From Adiantum capillus-veneris (Eukaryota; Streptophyta; Polypodiopsida; Polypodiales; Pteridaceae), in the NCBI GenBank assembly GCA_014529385.2, contig CM043967.1:126579182-126643181 (forward strand): a stretch of 64,000 nucleotides of DNA, read 5' to 3'. Positions 46,106 to 57,909 of this stretch are shown piece by piece (position 1 is the first letter of the stretch; each line of letters starts with the position of its first letter). The notes under the pieces are model-generated. The model did no database searches. It was not told the DNA's origin and saw only the letters and a list, made by a program, of their open reading frames with translations. A program made the translations under genes and the position numbers.

Positions 46106-46509
46106 TGTTAGGGGCACACAGCTCTAAGAGGTATTCAATGCAAGTAACATGCAGTTATTCAGGAAATAGGAACAGTACACCGAGTATTCATTCACAATAC
46201 TGCAAAGTAAATAAGTAAAGAACACCATAAGAAAGAGGAAGAGAGACTGCCATCAGATTATCTTCATCATCATCACCCAATTACAGAGAGTAAACAGTAG
46301 TACGAGATCAGGAGAGAGAGAACTGCATCGACATGAATGCCCATAACTGCCCCTCGTCATCAGATACCATAAGGCACATTCACAACTACCCAAAATTATA
46401 AGTACTAATGTCCACGTATCCCTAAGGTTCAAAAGTTAAAGGTCTTTAGTTATAGTTCAAAAATAATAGCCTGACTTCCCTGAAAGCCCTGATAAATTAG
46501 GCACTAACA
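46106..46509 (-). repeat. 5' LTR (404 bp)
   Basis: Near-identical direct repeat of 41,662-42,065, followed by the target duplication GGCAT. Confidence 0.93.
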
Positions 46510-46712
46510 GGCATACTGTTGGTTATGTTCCTTGGAGGTTTTCGCTTTGTGATGTGCATGTACCGAGGGTGGACGAGCTTGTCAACGAGGAGAAGCTCCA
46601 TATTGAAGTGAACCAGAAGGTAAGAGCAATAGCAGATGTGGAGGTTTTGGTGTGGATTGAAGAGATAAAGCCTATTCTTGAGGAAAGTTTTCATGAAAAG
46701 ATAGCATAATGC
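46510..46712 (+). pseudogene. gag-like remnant, continuation
   Basis: Removing the nested element and one GGCAT joins the remnant in frame. VRHTVGYVPWRF, VDELVNEEKLHIEV and ADVEVLVWIEEIKPILEE follow before a stop. The function of this segment is not recognised. Confidence 0.4.
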
Positions 46713-47212
46713 AATTGAGATGCAGATACCGAGGGTTTAGAAGCTGATGAAGAAAATAGCAAAGTCGTGAAGATGGTCAAGCTTTTGTGGAGCAACCAGA
46801 AGATGTGGAATATACAAATGGTTTTTTACAAAGCTTGGCTTGGAAAACGGAAAATGAAATACCCTACGAATATTTACTGAGGAAATGCATCGTGGCTAAG
46901 ATGCTGGTGAATCGCAGTCTTTACTGGTGCATTGGTGTAGCATGCTCATCAATTTTGGTGCCAATTGGGGCATGTCTTTGACATCTTTCTTTGAATTGTT
47001 TTTGCCATCGTGTGTTTTTGGTGTCGTTTGTCAATGCATTCATGTGCATTCTCGTTATTTATTTTCCTTATTGTGCATGCTATGTGTGTACGTTGTTGGT
47101 GCCTATGTAATTGTGTGCATGTGCTTATGCGTGTAGGGTATGTATGTGAATGCGTGTGTGTATGAAAAGATATATATATATATTTATTTATTTATTTATT
47201 TTTCTTTTGAAC
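46713..47212. other. No gene seen
   Basis: TG-rich sequence with no lasting frame. Confidence 0.4.
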
Positions 47213-47322
<110 letters not shown>

Positions 47323-47689
47323 GTGGTGCCAAGGGTGGTGGCCCCTCTGCGAGTGCAAGGACAAGGAGGGGGGGTGGGTGGTGGCAGCCTACAACAGGAA
47401 AAAACATTTTTTAATTTATTTTTTCATATTAAGCTCCCCTCTTGGGGTTTAGTTCCCACGGTCAAGGTTTTTAAAAGCCGGCCATCAACATACACTGCTT
47501 AATGTGAATAGAGGGTTTTGAAAAAGACAAAAAATCAAACACCATTTTCTTGCAAAGAATATAATGAATCCTGTGCTAAATAAACTACACCAAACACTTA
47601 CTTTTCAAGTATCATAGCTCCATATGGGTTTTGGGATGCACAAATTGCAAGGGAATAGTTGATTAAGGCAAAACTGATAGCGAATATTT

Positions 47690-48115
47690 ACCATTCTACA
47701 TTGCATTTTGAGATGTTGGAGGCAGCTAGGAAGGCAAAAACGACAACCTTTTGAGATGTAAGCTGAGTGGCAGTGGGAGGTACCCTTTGAAATTCTACCT
47801 TGTGTCGGATCTGCATCTTGCAAAGCCATAGTTAGAAGAAGTCCAGATTTCTAATCATTTTGAGATGCATGAGGAATCCCTAGACTTTGCGGATGATGCC
47901 ATCTTGAGATGTGAAGGATTGAACCAGTCAAAGTATGCACATTGGGGAGCATGATAAGGCAACAAGTAGGGGCGTTTTGAGATGCTATCTAGAAGTAGGA
48001 CAGTTGTAGATGGCATCTTGAAATGTAGCAACAATGTCTTGATATGTAGCGACATGCGAACCTGTGAAATTTGCTACCATGGAGCCACCACTTTTGATAG
48101 CATTTTGAGATGTTA
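47690..48115. repeat. Dispersed TTTTGAGATG motif array
   Basis: TTTTGAGATG or close variants occur about nine times at irregular 30-110-base spacing. On the minus strand this yields repeated HISK/YISK peptides. No longer repeat unit was found and no gene is supported. Confidence 0.5.
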
Positions 48116-48780
48116 GGAAATATGATGTAGCTAAATAGATATTTGAGTAGATTACTTAATGGAGAGAGATAGATTTTACACACAAGAGATTTTAGAGTAG
48201 AGAGAGAGAGAGAGAGAGTACACACGATATACGTGGTTCACCCAATGTGGGCTACGTCCACGGGAAATCAGCCACTCAATGGCTTTAGTACTTCAAAACA
48301 AGAAGTAGTTCACAAAGGGATTATACCCTTAATAGAGCTCCCACCTTGCTTCACTCTCACCACCTCACACCCACCTTGTTGCATCAACTTCACACTATAT
48401 AATGTGTGTAGAAATGGCCTCCTGTTATAGGCCAAAAGGGCTGCCCTCTCTCATGAGAGGCAGCCATGTGTAGCCGCCCTTGTGTGGATAAGTCCAAATC
48501 GGACCCTCCAATCCGCCCATCTATAGCCTCCCTTGAGAAGACAAGTCCACTTTTGAATTTAGCCACCGGCTATTGACTTTCGACCACCGGCCAACCGACC
48601 CGTCATTTTCCGACCACTTTCTGACCGCCGTCCGGCACTGAATTTTGGCTGTAAAAATTTTGGTTTCTGGTGAGCGATTTTCCTTCACGCACGATGGCTT
48701 CTTCTCATAATGGGGGCCTTACAAATGTGTGTTTTTACCACAGAAAATTACAAGGGGTAAATCAGGCTCCACATTTAACA
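48111..48780 (+). mobile_element. Possible LTR fragment or solo LTR
   Basis: TGTTAGGAAATATG is followed by GA-rich sequence and TACGTGGTTCACCC, then GGGCTACGTCCACGG, a combination common in plant copia-type LTRs. The 3' boundary and target duplication were not found. Confidence 0.35.
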
Positions 48781-50429
48781 TGAGAGGCAGTTGTAGTGGC
48801 CTTGATTGTTTGCTAGACCATCTCCTCCATCGTGTCTTTGAAACCACCTGTGGGGATAACCGAGGACTTCCCTAATTTGACATAGCCATGACATAGGAGA
48901 GGCTCGCAAGATGAATGAAAGATAAGATGAGTGTGCACACAAAAACAGAGGAATTTTCATTTAGGGTTTGGGCCTTTTAAAGGCATTACAAATATTTCAC
49001 ATGTGATGGCTGCCCAAGTTGGGTTGATCCCCAACATTGACTGCATCAATACTCAAGATAGTACAAGTTTAGCATGTGGCCTTATATAGAATTAAAAAAG
49101 GAAGGTGGCATTAAATGCACGAAAGTGATATTCATGACATGTGGAAATTCTGCATTCTTGCTAGAAAGGCATGGGGCCTCTAGCTATGGGAGTTTGTGAG
49201 GAATTTCAAGGGACTTTACAAGCAAAGCAAACAAAAAAAAATCCTTTCTTCTTGCACATCCCGTTCTTAGCTTTTATAGCTGTCCATGGTTTTATGAATG
49301 CGCCCCCCTCCTTGTGGCTCTGTTTAAGAAGGATAACAAAACACCCACCCTTACTGCAGGCGAGTATGGAAAAGAGTACATCATTTTTGAAAAAGGATGA
49401 AGGTTGCCAACACTTGCGCACGAAGAAGACTGAAGGAGGAGATCATGGCTATGAGGGAGCTGAGCCGCAACCTATACTTTCGCATTAGGAGTTGTAGAGT
49501 CATGGATCAATGAATGGCATGCCCCATTCCCTTGTCATCTTCTTTGACGTGCCTTATGTTTAAATTTCAAATTAAATTGCATTTTTTGCAACGTGACATG
49601 TGCTTTTCCATTAATACATTTTGTTTCATGTTTTCTTTAGGTTAGGATAGAAGTCATTTGAATTCACACTTAGCCTTTTCTTTGGACTCCCTCCCTGTTG
49701 ATGCATTGGAACATGAAACTTGGACCTCAACGTCAAGTTTGAGCTTGAGTCAAGTTGCACCTAGAATTCAACATTGAGTTCAAGATAGAGAATGCATGCT
49801 TTAGGACTTGGACCTCAACCTTCAACCTCGAGCTTAAGCTGGAGAACCAAAATTCGGACATCAAGGCCGTCATGGATACAAATGTCTACAAACGTATGGC
49901 CTCATTTTTAAGTTTTGTGAAAACTTTTTTATTGTTTTTGTAGAGCGGAAAGGCTAGGCACATGGTGGGAAAATATGCATGCAAGCACAATGTTTTGAGA
50001 GAAGAATGCTTGACATCCAAGGGTAGGTGAAATGTTTAGTTCCTATATGCAAACAACTATCCTCAACAATTCATAGTACAGAAGAACAACATACGGCATA
50101 GAAAATAATGAGTGAATCTTGAAATACATTTGTTCATCATTGGTGCACATACATTCAAGACAATAAGCTTTTAGCCAAAAATATGCATGCATCATTCAAT
50201 CATCAACCGTCTTGCATAAGCGTACATCATTCAAACACCAACCTTCATGCACACGTGGGTACATCATACAAAAAAGAACCTTCATTTAGAGCTTCAGGAA
50301 AACACAAAACGCGTCTTACACTGATGTTTATCTCCTCAAGGAAACATGAAAGATTATCTCTTTTTTTGCACATTTTCCCTCAAACATCTTCTCACCTAAA
50401 GTTAGTCTCTTGAATTCCTTGCAGCTAGC
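48781..50429. other. No gene seen
   Basis: Ordinary AT-rich sequence. From about 49,700 it contains a few Leu-Glu type frames and CAAGTTTGAGCTTGAG-like strings that foreshadow the satellite. Confidence 0.4.
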
Positions 50430-53010
50430 AAAAGGTTGACTTAACCTCATAACATCTTTGTGCCTACCAAGGATATAAAATAACATTGTCAAGCTTGAGC
50501 TTAAGTTTGAGCCTCGACTACATATAGTCCTGTAGCACTAACCACGCAAGGCTTCCTTGTGGGGACCAATGGCCAAAGGCTCGAACTTAAGTTTGAGCCT
50601 TGCCTACTAATGCTAGTGTAGCACTACCATGCAATGCCATCTTCATGACATCCTTGTGGCTACCAAGGAAATACAACAACACCTTTAAGCTTGAACTTAA
50701 GTTTGAGCCTCATGGGCATATGGTAGTGTAACACTAGGGGTGCTAGGGTAGCCTCATGACATCCTTGTGGCTACCAAAGGCATAGAATAACAAGTTTAGG
50801 CTTGAACTCAAGTTCACACCTAAAATGCATATGCTTGTGTACTAGTAGGTTGCAAGGCTAGCCTCATGACATCTTGTGGATACCAAAGGCACTGAATAAC
50901 ACCTTTAGGCTTGAGCTCAAGTTTGAGCCTAAACTGCATATGCTTGTGTATTAGTAGGGTGCAAGGCTGATCTCATGATATCTTTGTGGGTTCCAAGGAG
51001 GGAAAGGAGCTCAAATGTCCCCTGCATATGATAGTACAACACTATTATACAAGGCTAGGCTCATGAAATCCCTGTGGGCTACCAAAGGCATAGAACAACA
51101 CCCATTAGGATGGTGCTCATGACATCCTTGTGACTACCAAAGGCAAGAGGCTTGAACTTAAGTTTGAGCCTCACATGCATATGCTAGTGCAACACTAACA
51201 TGCAAGACTAGATTCATGATATCTTCTTGGCTAGATTCGTGACATCCTCTTGGCTACCAAGGGCACATATTAGAACATTTAGGCTTGAAATTAAGTTTGA
51301 GCATACATTGGACATGCTAGTGTAGCACTAGGGTGCACTGCTAGCCTCATGACATTGTTGAGGCTACTACCAAGGGCATAGAGCAACCACTTTAGGTTAA
51401 AAATAAAGTCTAAGCCTCACATGCATATGCTAAAAGCACTAGAGTGCAAGGCTACCCTCATGACATCCTTGTGGCTACCAACAATATAGAATAGCACCTT
51501 TAGGCTCAAACTTAAGTTCAAACTTCAATTGCATATGCTAGTGTAGCACTATCATGCAAGATTAGCCTCATGAAATACTTGTCACTACCAATGGTAAGAG
51601 GCTTGAATTCAGTTTGAGCATTGCCTACATATGCTAGTGTAGCAGTACCATGCAAGGTGAGTCTCTTGATATCCTTATTGTTACTAGGATCATATAGCAA
51701 CACATTTGGGCTCGAGCTTAAGTTCAAGCCTCGTTGTCATATGCTAGTGTAGCACTATGGTGCAAGGCTAGCCTAATGACATCCATGTGGCTACCAAGGA
51801 CATAGAATAATACCCTTAGGCTCAAACTTAAGTTTGAACCTCAACTACATGTGCTAGTGTAGCACTAGGATGCAAGGCTAGCCTCATGGTATCCTTGTGG
51901 CTACCAATGGCAAGAGGATTGAACTTAGGTTTGAGCCTCTTCCTTCATATACTAGTGGTCCACTAGCATGCAAGACTATCCTCATGACATCCTTGAGGCT
52001 AGTACCAAGGGCATAGAGACACACCTTTAGGCTCAAACTTAAGTTCAAACCATACCTGCTATGTCTGTTTAGCACTAGTGTGAAAGGCTAACCTCATAAA
52101 ATCCTTATGGCTATAGAGGGCATGTAGAATAACACATTCATGCCCAAACTTAGGCTGGATCCTTAGTTGCATATGCTAATGTATAACTACCATGTGAGGC
52201 TAGCCTCATGACATCCTTGTGGTGACAAGTGGAGAGAGACTTGAAATCAAGTTCAAGCCTTACCTACATATGCTAGTGTAGTACTATCAGGCAAGGCTAG
52301 CATCATGACACCCTTGTCGCTAAGGCTCAAACTTAAATTTGATCCTACCCTACATATGCTAATGTGTCACTACCATGCAAGGAAAACCTCAAGACATATG
52401 CTAATGTATCACTAGAATGCCTACATATGCTATTGTATCCCTAGAATGCAAGGCGAGCCTCATGAAATTCTTGTGGCGACCAAGGGCATAGAACAACACC
52501 TTTAGGCTTGAACCTAAGTTTGAGTCTGGCAGGCATATGCTAGTGTATCACTATGGTGCAAGGGTAGCTTAATGACATCCTTGAGGCTACCAGGGATATA
52601 GAATAACACTTTTAGGCTTGAGCTAAAGGTTGAGACTCAATTACATGTTCTAGTCTATTAGTAAGCTGCAAGGCTAAACTCATGATATCTTTGTGGCTAT
52701 CAAGGAGAGCAAGAGGTTCTCATGTCACCTTCATATGCTAGTACAATATTGTCATGCAAGGCTAGCCTCATGACATCATTGTGACTACCAAGGGCATAGA
52801 ACAACACCTTTAAGCTTGAACTTAAGCTCACACCTCAAGTGCATACAATGGGCCTCATGAAAGCCTTGTCGCTACCAAAGACAAGAGGTTCAAACGCAAA
52901 TGTTCAAGCCTTTCTTGTATACACGAGTGTAGTACTAACATGCAAGAGTAGTTTCATGAAATTCTCATGGCTAGATTTATGACATCCTTGTGTGGCAACA
53001 AAGGACATAG
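50430..53010. repeat. Satellite array, about 90-115-bp monomers with palindromic core
   Basis: About 24 diverged monomers contain AGGCTTGAACTT joined to AAGTTTGAGCCT (a near-perfect 24-bp palindrome), then GCATATGCTAGTGTAGCACTA, ATGCAAGGCTAGCCTCATGA and CATCCTTGTGGCTACCAAGG. Monomer length varies through deletions. No coding potential. Confidence 0.9.
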
Positions 53011-54359
53011 ATTAAAACCAAGGATTTAATATTCACGTGATCACATTGTTAGGAGTTCTTTGGAAGAAGTGATTGCATATTGGTACATACACATGCATGG
53101 TGCATCGAATAAAGGATTTCCCATTTTCCAAAGCCAGGTGGTTACGTGGGGCCCACATGTGTACAGGTAGGACAACGTGTACATAGTACACCGATTTTCA
53201 TCGTCACCAGTATCAGTGTGTTTTTCTGTAATAATGAGGAGTTGCTAGAGCATAAAACTTCTTGAGGAAACTATCAGTGGGCACACCATGAAGTAAGCAG
53301 GTGTGTCAGATGACATCCAGTGGCGTCAGGAGGTCGAATGGGGTCAAGACTTGCACGTGGATAAGTGAGGACACAACGGGAATGTTTTCTTGTGATGATT
53401 ATGCAGAAAGGTTATCATAAAAAATATATTTGGGGGCCACTTCACTTGATTGTGGGATGAATTATTGGAAAAAGTTGAGTGCCAGGTGTGCGGATGGATG
53501 TAGAAGGGTGACAAAAACTCACTACGTGGCCATTTTTTCGCATGTTCAGGGTCCGTTTGAGGTCAATCAAAAGGCCAGAGGTGCTCAATAAATTGAAGTG
53601 TAGACACTAAAAAACCTGAGATAAGACAGAAAAAAAAGTGGAGAGAAGAGGAGGAACAACCGCAACTGAGTTTTTAGTGTTTTTGGAGTCTGTTTTGTCC
53701 ATAAACTGCTCATCCGAGGTCAGATTTGAGCACTTTGATATTGTAGATTGGGGTTTTGGGCCGTTCTTGACGCAATGGCACTGTCCATTTTTCCAAATTC
53801 CTCACTATTTTTATGCTATTTTGGCTTGTTGGGGGTTCCATCGTTGCAATAGCTCCAATGACCAACAAAATTGTCAATACAGAGGGATGAGCTACCCGGC
53901 TAGGGCATGGAAACACTCACACGCTTAGTGAGATAATCATGGAAACAAGAATGGTTGACTCTGTGAGGTGAGCTTCTCGACCTATGAAGGACCTAAGCCA
54001 CTATGAAGGGCAATCTCCACATCCACTTCCCTTCACCTCCAATCAGCCCAATCACACACACTACGATTGCAAGATGCACACAACACTAATCCTATCATGC
54101 AACAAACTAATGGTAAGCATACACACATAGATCTATCGAGCACCACACTCCAATCAAACCTACATGCACACACAAGAAAAAGAGGGCAATCACACAAGAT
54201 TAGAGAGGGATTAACCACTAATTAGTTAAGATGTAGTTAATCTAAGCATCATAGACAAGCATAATAAGCATGAGAGAGGCATAGTGAAAGAGAATGAATC
54301 ATTGATTAGTGTTAATCAAGTCTCATGAGCAAGGAGAACCTCAAGGATTTCATAGCCAC
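53011..54359. other. No gene seen
   Basis: Moderately AT-rich spacer between the satellite and the 5' LTR of the gypsy element. A 96-residue plus-strand frame at 53,638 has no recognisable domain. Confidence 0.4.
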
Positions 54360-56499
54360 TGATAGCCGTTTTTCAGCTCTCCATAATTGCCATAGTAAGT
54401 TACTCCACCCTACCAAATTCACCCAAACGCTATGGCTATCCCTACCATTTCACTGTACATAGGCGTGTGTGAGTTAAGGGGCTTTTCCCATATCTTCTTA
54501 AAAACCCTCAGCTAGCTAGTCACTGGGCTAGTTGAGCCAAAAAAATAAAAAAATAAAAAAATAAAAGTATATTATGGCCTCTTTGTGTGTAAATATTTCA
54601 TTGTATATATGGCCTAAATATAGGGATTTTTTATAATTATTTTGGTATTTTATTTAAATATTTCTACTTAGGTGTGTGTTTTATTAAACCTATGTACACC
54701 TTCTTTCATCCTCTTACACCATAATTATATTTTTTGCCAATATGTACATACTCTAACCTCATATTTTTCCTTTATAGAAATCACTCCCACATTTTCACCC
54801 TCACCCTCGTGAAAACAAAAAATTGATTTCTACTCATTGGTTACGTTTATTATATTATTTACTTGCATACCTTTTCCTCTTTCACCCAAAATAATTCAAG
54901 GAGGGACCATATCATATGATTCCAATATCTTTCCATATCCATAACTCCTCCATATTTTTATTATTTTTTCTACTCATTATTCTAACACCATGTGCTCATT
55001 GAGCTAAAGTCCATGAATAGTCCATACACTAGTCCCACCATGTATATATTTCTTTATTCACCAATAATCCTCCTCCATGCATGGGTCAAGGGCAACTTGG
55101 ATGCTTTGTATTATAATATGACAAAGGAGGGGCCCACTCTTGGATGCATTGTACAAATTCAACAAAGGAGGGGGCCACTAAAAGACTTTTGCAGGCATAA
55201 AAAACAGGCTTTTTGGTGAGAATTTTGGCACCTATCTCCACTCCGAATTTGGAGCGGTGGTCAGATGAGAAAATGTAGCCCACGCTCTAAATAATCATCT
55301 CAAATTTTTTCATGATTTTTGGAGCTACCAGCAGTGAGCTATGAGTTTTTGAGTGGACCCCAGTCTGCCCACTTTTCTCACAAGTAGCTTTTAGTCTTCT
55401 CTCACCCTTCCACACACCTACTCACTCTTACACATCCCTCCCTCTCCTTCCCGAGGCAGTGTGGGAGCAGGTTCCAGGCCACTCTCAGCTAGCTTTAGCA
55501 GCTAGGGGGTGCCCTCTTGCCTTGTGGGAGTTGTAGGGAAGTTTCTAAGCTAGAGAGTGGGTGTAAGAGTCAGTTAAACTGACTAACTGGACACTTGGTG
55601 GGTAGGCAACTAGACTTGCCAATGCATTAACTGAGTGCTCACCCAGTTGCTTATAGCAACCCAGATCAATTTCCAGCCTTGAGGAGCCTATTTAAAGGTG
55701 TGCTCACACACACACACACACCCAGTACACACGCACACACCTACACACACCTTGGGGAGGTGCTGCCGGTACACACACGATTTTTGAAGGAGAAGCAAGG
55801 AGGGAGGTGCTGTCAAAACCCTTCTCCCACCCTCTTCACCATTACCCTTCTCTCTCATCCCTATAGTTCTTTATGAACCTCTACATACATACACCCTCTC
55901 CATGTCTCTCTCTATTGCTTCTATGTTACAATTTCATTTACCTCTCCTAAAAATATCTAAAATTCAGCATCTTAACCATGATAACTTCTGCAAATTGAGG
56001 ATTTTTCATCAACAAATCCTCTTTTCATCGTGGTGGTCAACCGTGGCGGCGGCGTAAAGAAGCGAAGAAGAAGAAGAAGACCAGCAGTCATTTTTTCCAC
56101 AATCTACACAAGGGTGAGTTCAAGCTTCTTCAAAGCTTCACCATCTCAATGATTCTCGTTTAATTCACCCCTCTTCCTTCATCAAATCAACTCATCCTAC
56201 CCATTGTAAATGTATCACTAACAATTCTAGTGATTATTACCACTAACAACTAACTTCTCTTGTAAAAATGCACCCACACTATCAACATATGGAGTAGGCA
56301 ACCGCACAAGTAAACCAAATTCACTCACTCCCATGGAAGTTTCTCTCCTTTCACCACATCAATAATTCTCTTACTTGAGTCCACATCCATGTGACTCAAG
56401 AGAAAAGAGAGACCCCATTCTCATTTGAAATTCATAAAAATTCATAATCCTTGATCTTTCCTTATAAAATTGATTAGGCTTAATCCTAATCAAGGCTTC

Positions 56500-56530
56500 T
56501 AAAACCTATAAATAGAACCCATTCCTCCTT
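56500..56530 (+). promoter_or_regulatory. LTR TATA box
   Basis: AAAACCTATAAATAGAACCC fits a plant TATA box. Transcription would start about 30 bases downstream, giving R-U5 of about 780 bases. Confidence 0.45.
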
Positions 56531-57012
56531 GTAAAAGACATCACTATACCATTGCACACTAGATTGAGCGTACCACACGCTAGTTCTATCTTGGTTGTAA
56601 AGAGAGAGTAAGCTTTCTATACACCATCACCTTGGTGCATAGAAAAGCTTGAGCTAGTTTGAGTGAGTGCGAGTAGAAGATATTGTTCCTACCATTGTTG
56701 TATCTACCCCGACATCAATGAATTGGTAGTTTTGGGTGCAATTCATGTCCAAAGGCTCACGCTTCTCCTCCAATTTGGCTTGGCAAACTCATTCAGCTTC
56801 ATAAGGTGACTTGTTTCATTGAAGGTTGTTGTTTTGTTGCTTGTGATTCATTGGCTATTTTTTTGCTACCATTGTAAGAGGGTGGATGGTGAGAGGGCTC
56901 CCATAACCCTAAGACAATGTGCTAGTGATGCTATAACCAAATCTTGTCACTTGATTCCGCAAGCTCTAAGTTCCTTTTTGTGCAAAATATAAAGTTGAAG
57001 CTAAGTTGTACA

Positions 57013-57015
<3 letters not shown>

Positions 57016-57057
<42 letters not shown>
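57016..57057. repeat. (TC)n microsatellite
   Basis: About 21 TC units within the LTR. Confidence 0.95.
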
Positions 57058-57060
<3 letters not shown>

Positions 57061-57323
57061 TTTTAGTGTGTGAGAGTGTTCCATTGGTGTTAGGGTTAGT
57101 GTAAATTCCTTGCTTGTTTGTGGGTTGCTCTAACGATTCTCCTCTTTTGCGTCCTAGTTCGCTCTTAAACTAGGTGGTGCCCCTTGTGTAGTTGGGATTT
57201 GGCTGTGGGTTTGTTGTTTTGGTTTGTGTTGTGTTGTGCCCCAGCCCCATTGAGCAGCACGGGAGCCTTGAAGGGTGTCTAGAGGTTGCTCTTCTTGTTG
57301 CCCGCCCCGGACCGCCTCAATTT

Positions 57324-57343
57324 TGGTGCCCCCATTGAGGACA
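57324..57343 (+). other. Primer-binding site candidate
   Basis: TGGTGCCCCCATTGAGGAC lies five bases after the presumed LTR end. The similar TGGTGCCCCCACGGAGGA occurs in the 38-41-kb segments. The tRNA was not identified. Confidence 0.5.
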
Positions 57344-57396
57344 AGCTTGTGTATGTTTTGTGAAGGCTCAACCTTTAGCATAATCAAGTAGCTTGC

Positions 57397-57609
57397 ATGA
57401 ATCACGAGAATTTGTATGATCCCTTCATTCCCATTGCAAGGCAAAAGGTATACATAATTGTTAGTACTAAGTTGCAATTTCAGCGAGTAATTCGTAGAAT
57501 TTTAGGTTCTCTTAGGTTGGTAGAGATAAACGCATCAGTAAATCCTTTTATTTTGCCTCTCATTAGGTACGACCTTAGTTTGGACGTCTATATTTTTGTT
57601 TTGTTTTAA
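57397..57609 (+). CDS. small leader ORF B (70 aa)
   Basis: Intact 70-residue ORF between primer site and gag, homologous over its full length to 1777-1989 (VSTKL.FQR.IR, NPFILPLIRY, SLDVYIFVLF). It has no resemblance to gag. Ogre-type elements have an extra ORF before gag, but that one is much longer, so this appears different. Function unknown. Confidence 0.65.
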   Translation: MNHENLYDPFIPIARQKVYIIVSTKLQFQRVIRRILGSLRLVEINASVNPFILPLIRYDLSLDVYIFVLF

Positions 57610-57630
57610 GAATTAGGTCATGCATAGACC

Positions 57631-57849
57631 ATGGATAATGGCTAAGGAATACAGGTTTTTCCCTTTCATTTCACTCCACACATTAGAGTAAACATTGCAA
57701 TTAGTAGAAAAATCCATTTTCAACAACGTATGGTATTCATGTTTGGTGCCCAAAGAGTTGGAGAAATTCTCGCGTCACCAAACCCTGTCATTCTACCTCT
57801 TATTGATTATCATAGGTCATTTGATGTGAATATTTTTATTTTGTTGTAG
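57631..57849 (+). pseudogene. small leader ORF A, stop at codon 5
   Basis: Aligns codon for codon with the ORF at 1562-1780: same ATG position relative to FH, then ISRKIHFQQRMVFMFG, NPVILPLIDY, SFDVNIFILL and stop. The fifth codon is TAA, so this copy is broken. It ends 60 bases before the first gag ATG. Confidence 0.6.
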
Positions 57850-57909
57850 AATAGATTGCAATTTAGAAAATATTATTGTGTAAATCTTTTAAAGAAAGAA
57901 AAAACAAAA

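Larger units (their letters stand above)
41662..46509 (-). mobile_element. 4.85-kb LTR retroelement with 909-aa unknown ORF, no RT
   Basis: Both LTRs are 404 bp (TGTTAG...CTAACA) and nearly identical. The element is flanked by an exact 5-bp target duplication GGCAT (41,657-41,661 and 46,510-46,514), so the boundaries are secure and insertion is recent. On the minus strand, TGGCGATCCTGC two bases inside the 46.1-46.5-kb LTR is the primer site, giving orientation. Inside are a gag-like N-terminal frame, a zinc-knuckle frame and a 909-residue ORF. No protease, RT, RNase H or integrase is seen, so it must be mobilised by another element. Confidence 0.88.
54360..57319 (+). repeat. 5' LTR (about 2.96 kb)
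   Basis: The first ~180 bases match 63,240-63,420 almost exactly. The end is set at CCTCA just before the primer-site candidate at 57,324. A TATA-like CCTATAAATAGAACCC lies at 56,507 and a (TC)n tract at 57,016-57,057. Since the 3' LTR is broken in this window, the 3' boundary rests only on the primer site. Confidence 0.65.
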
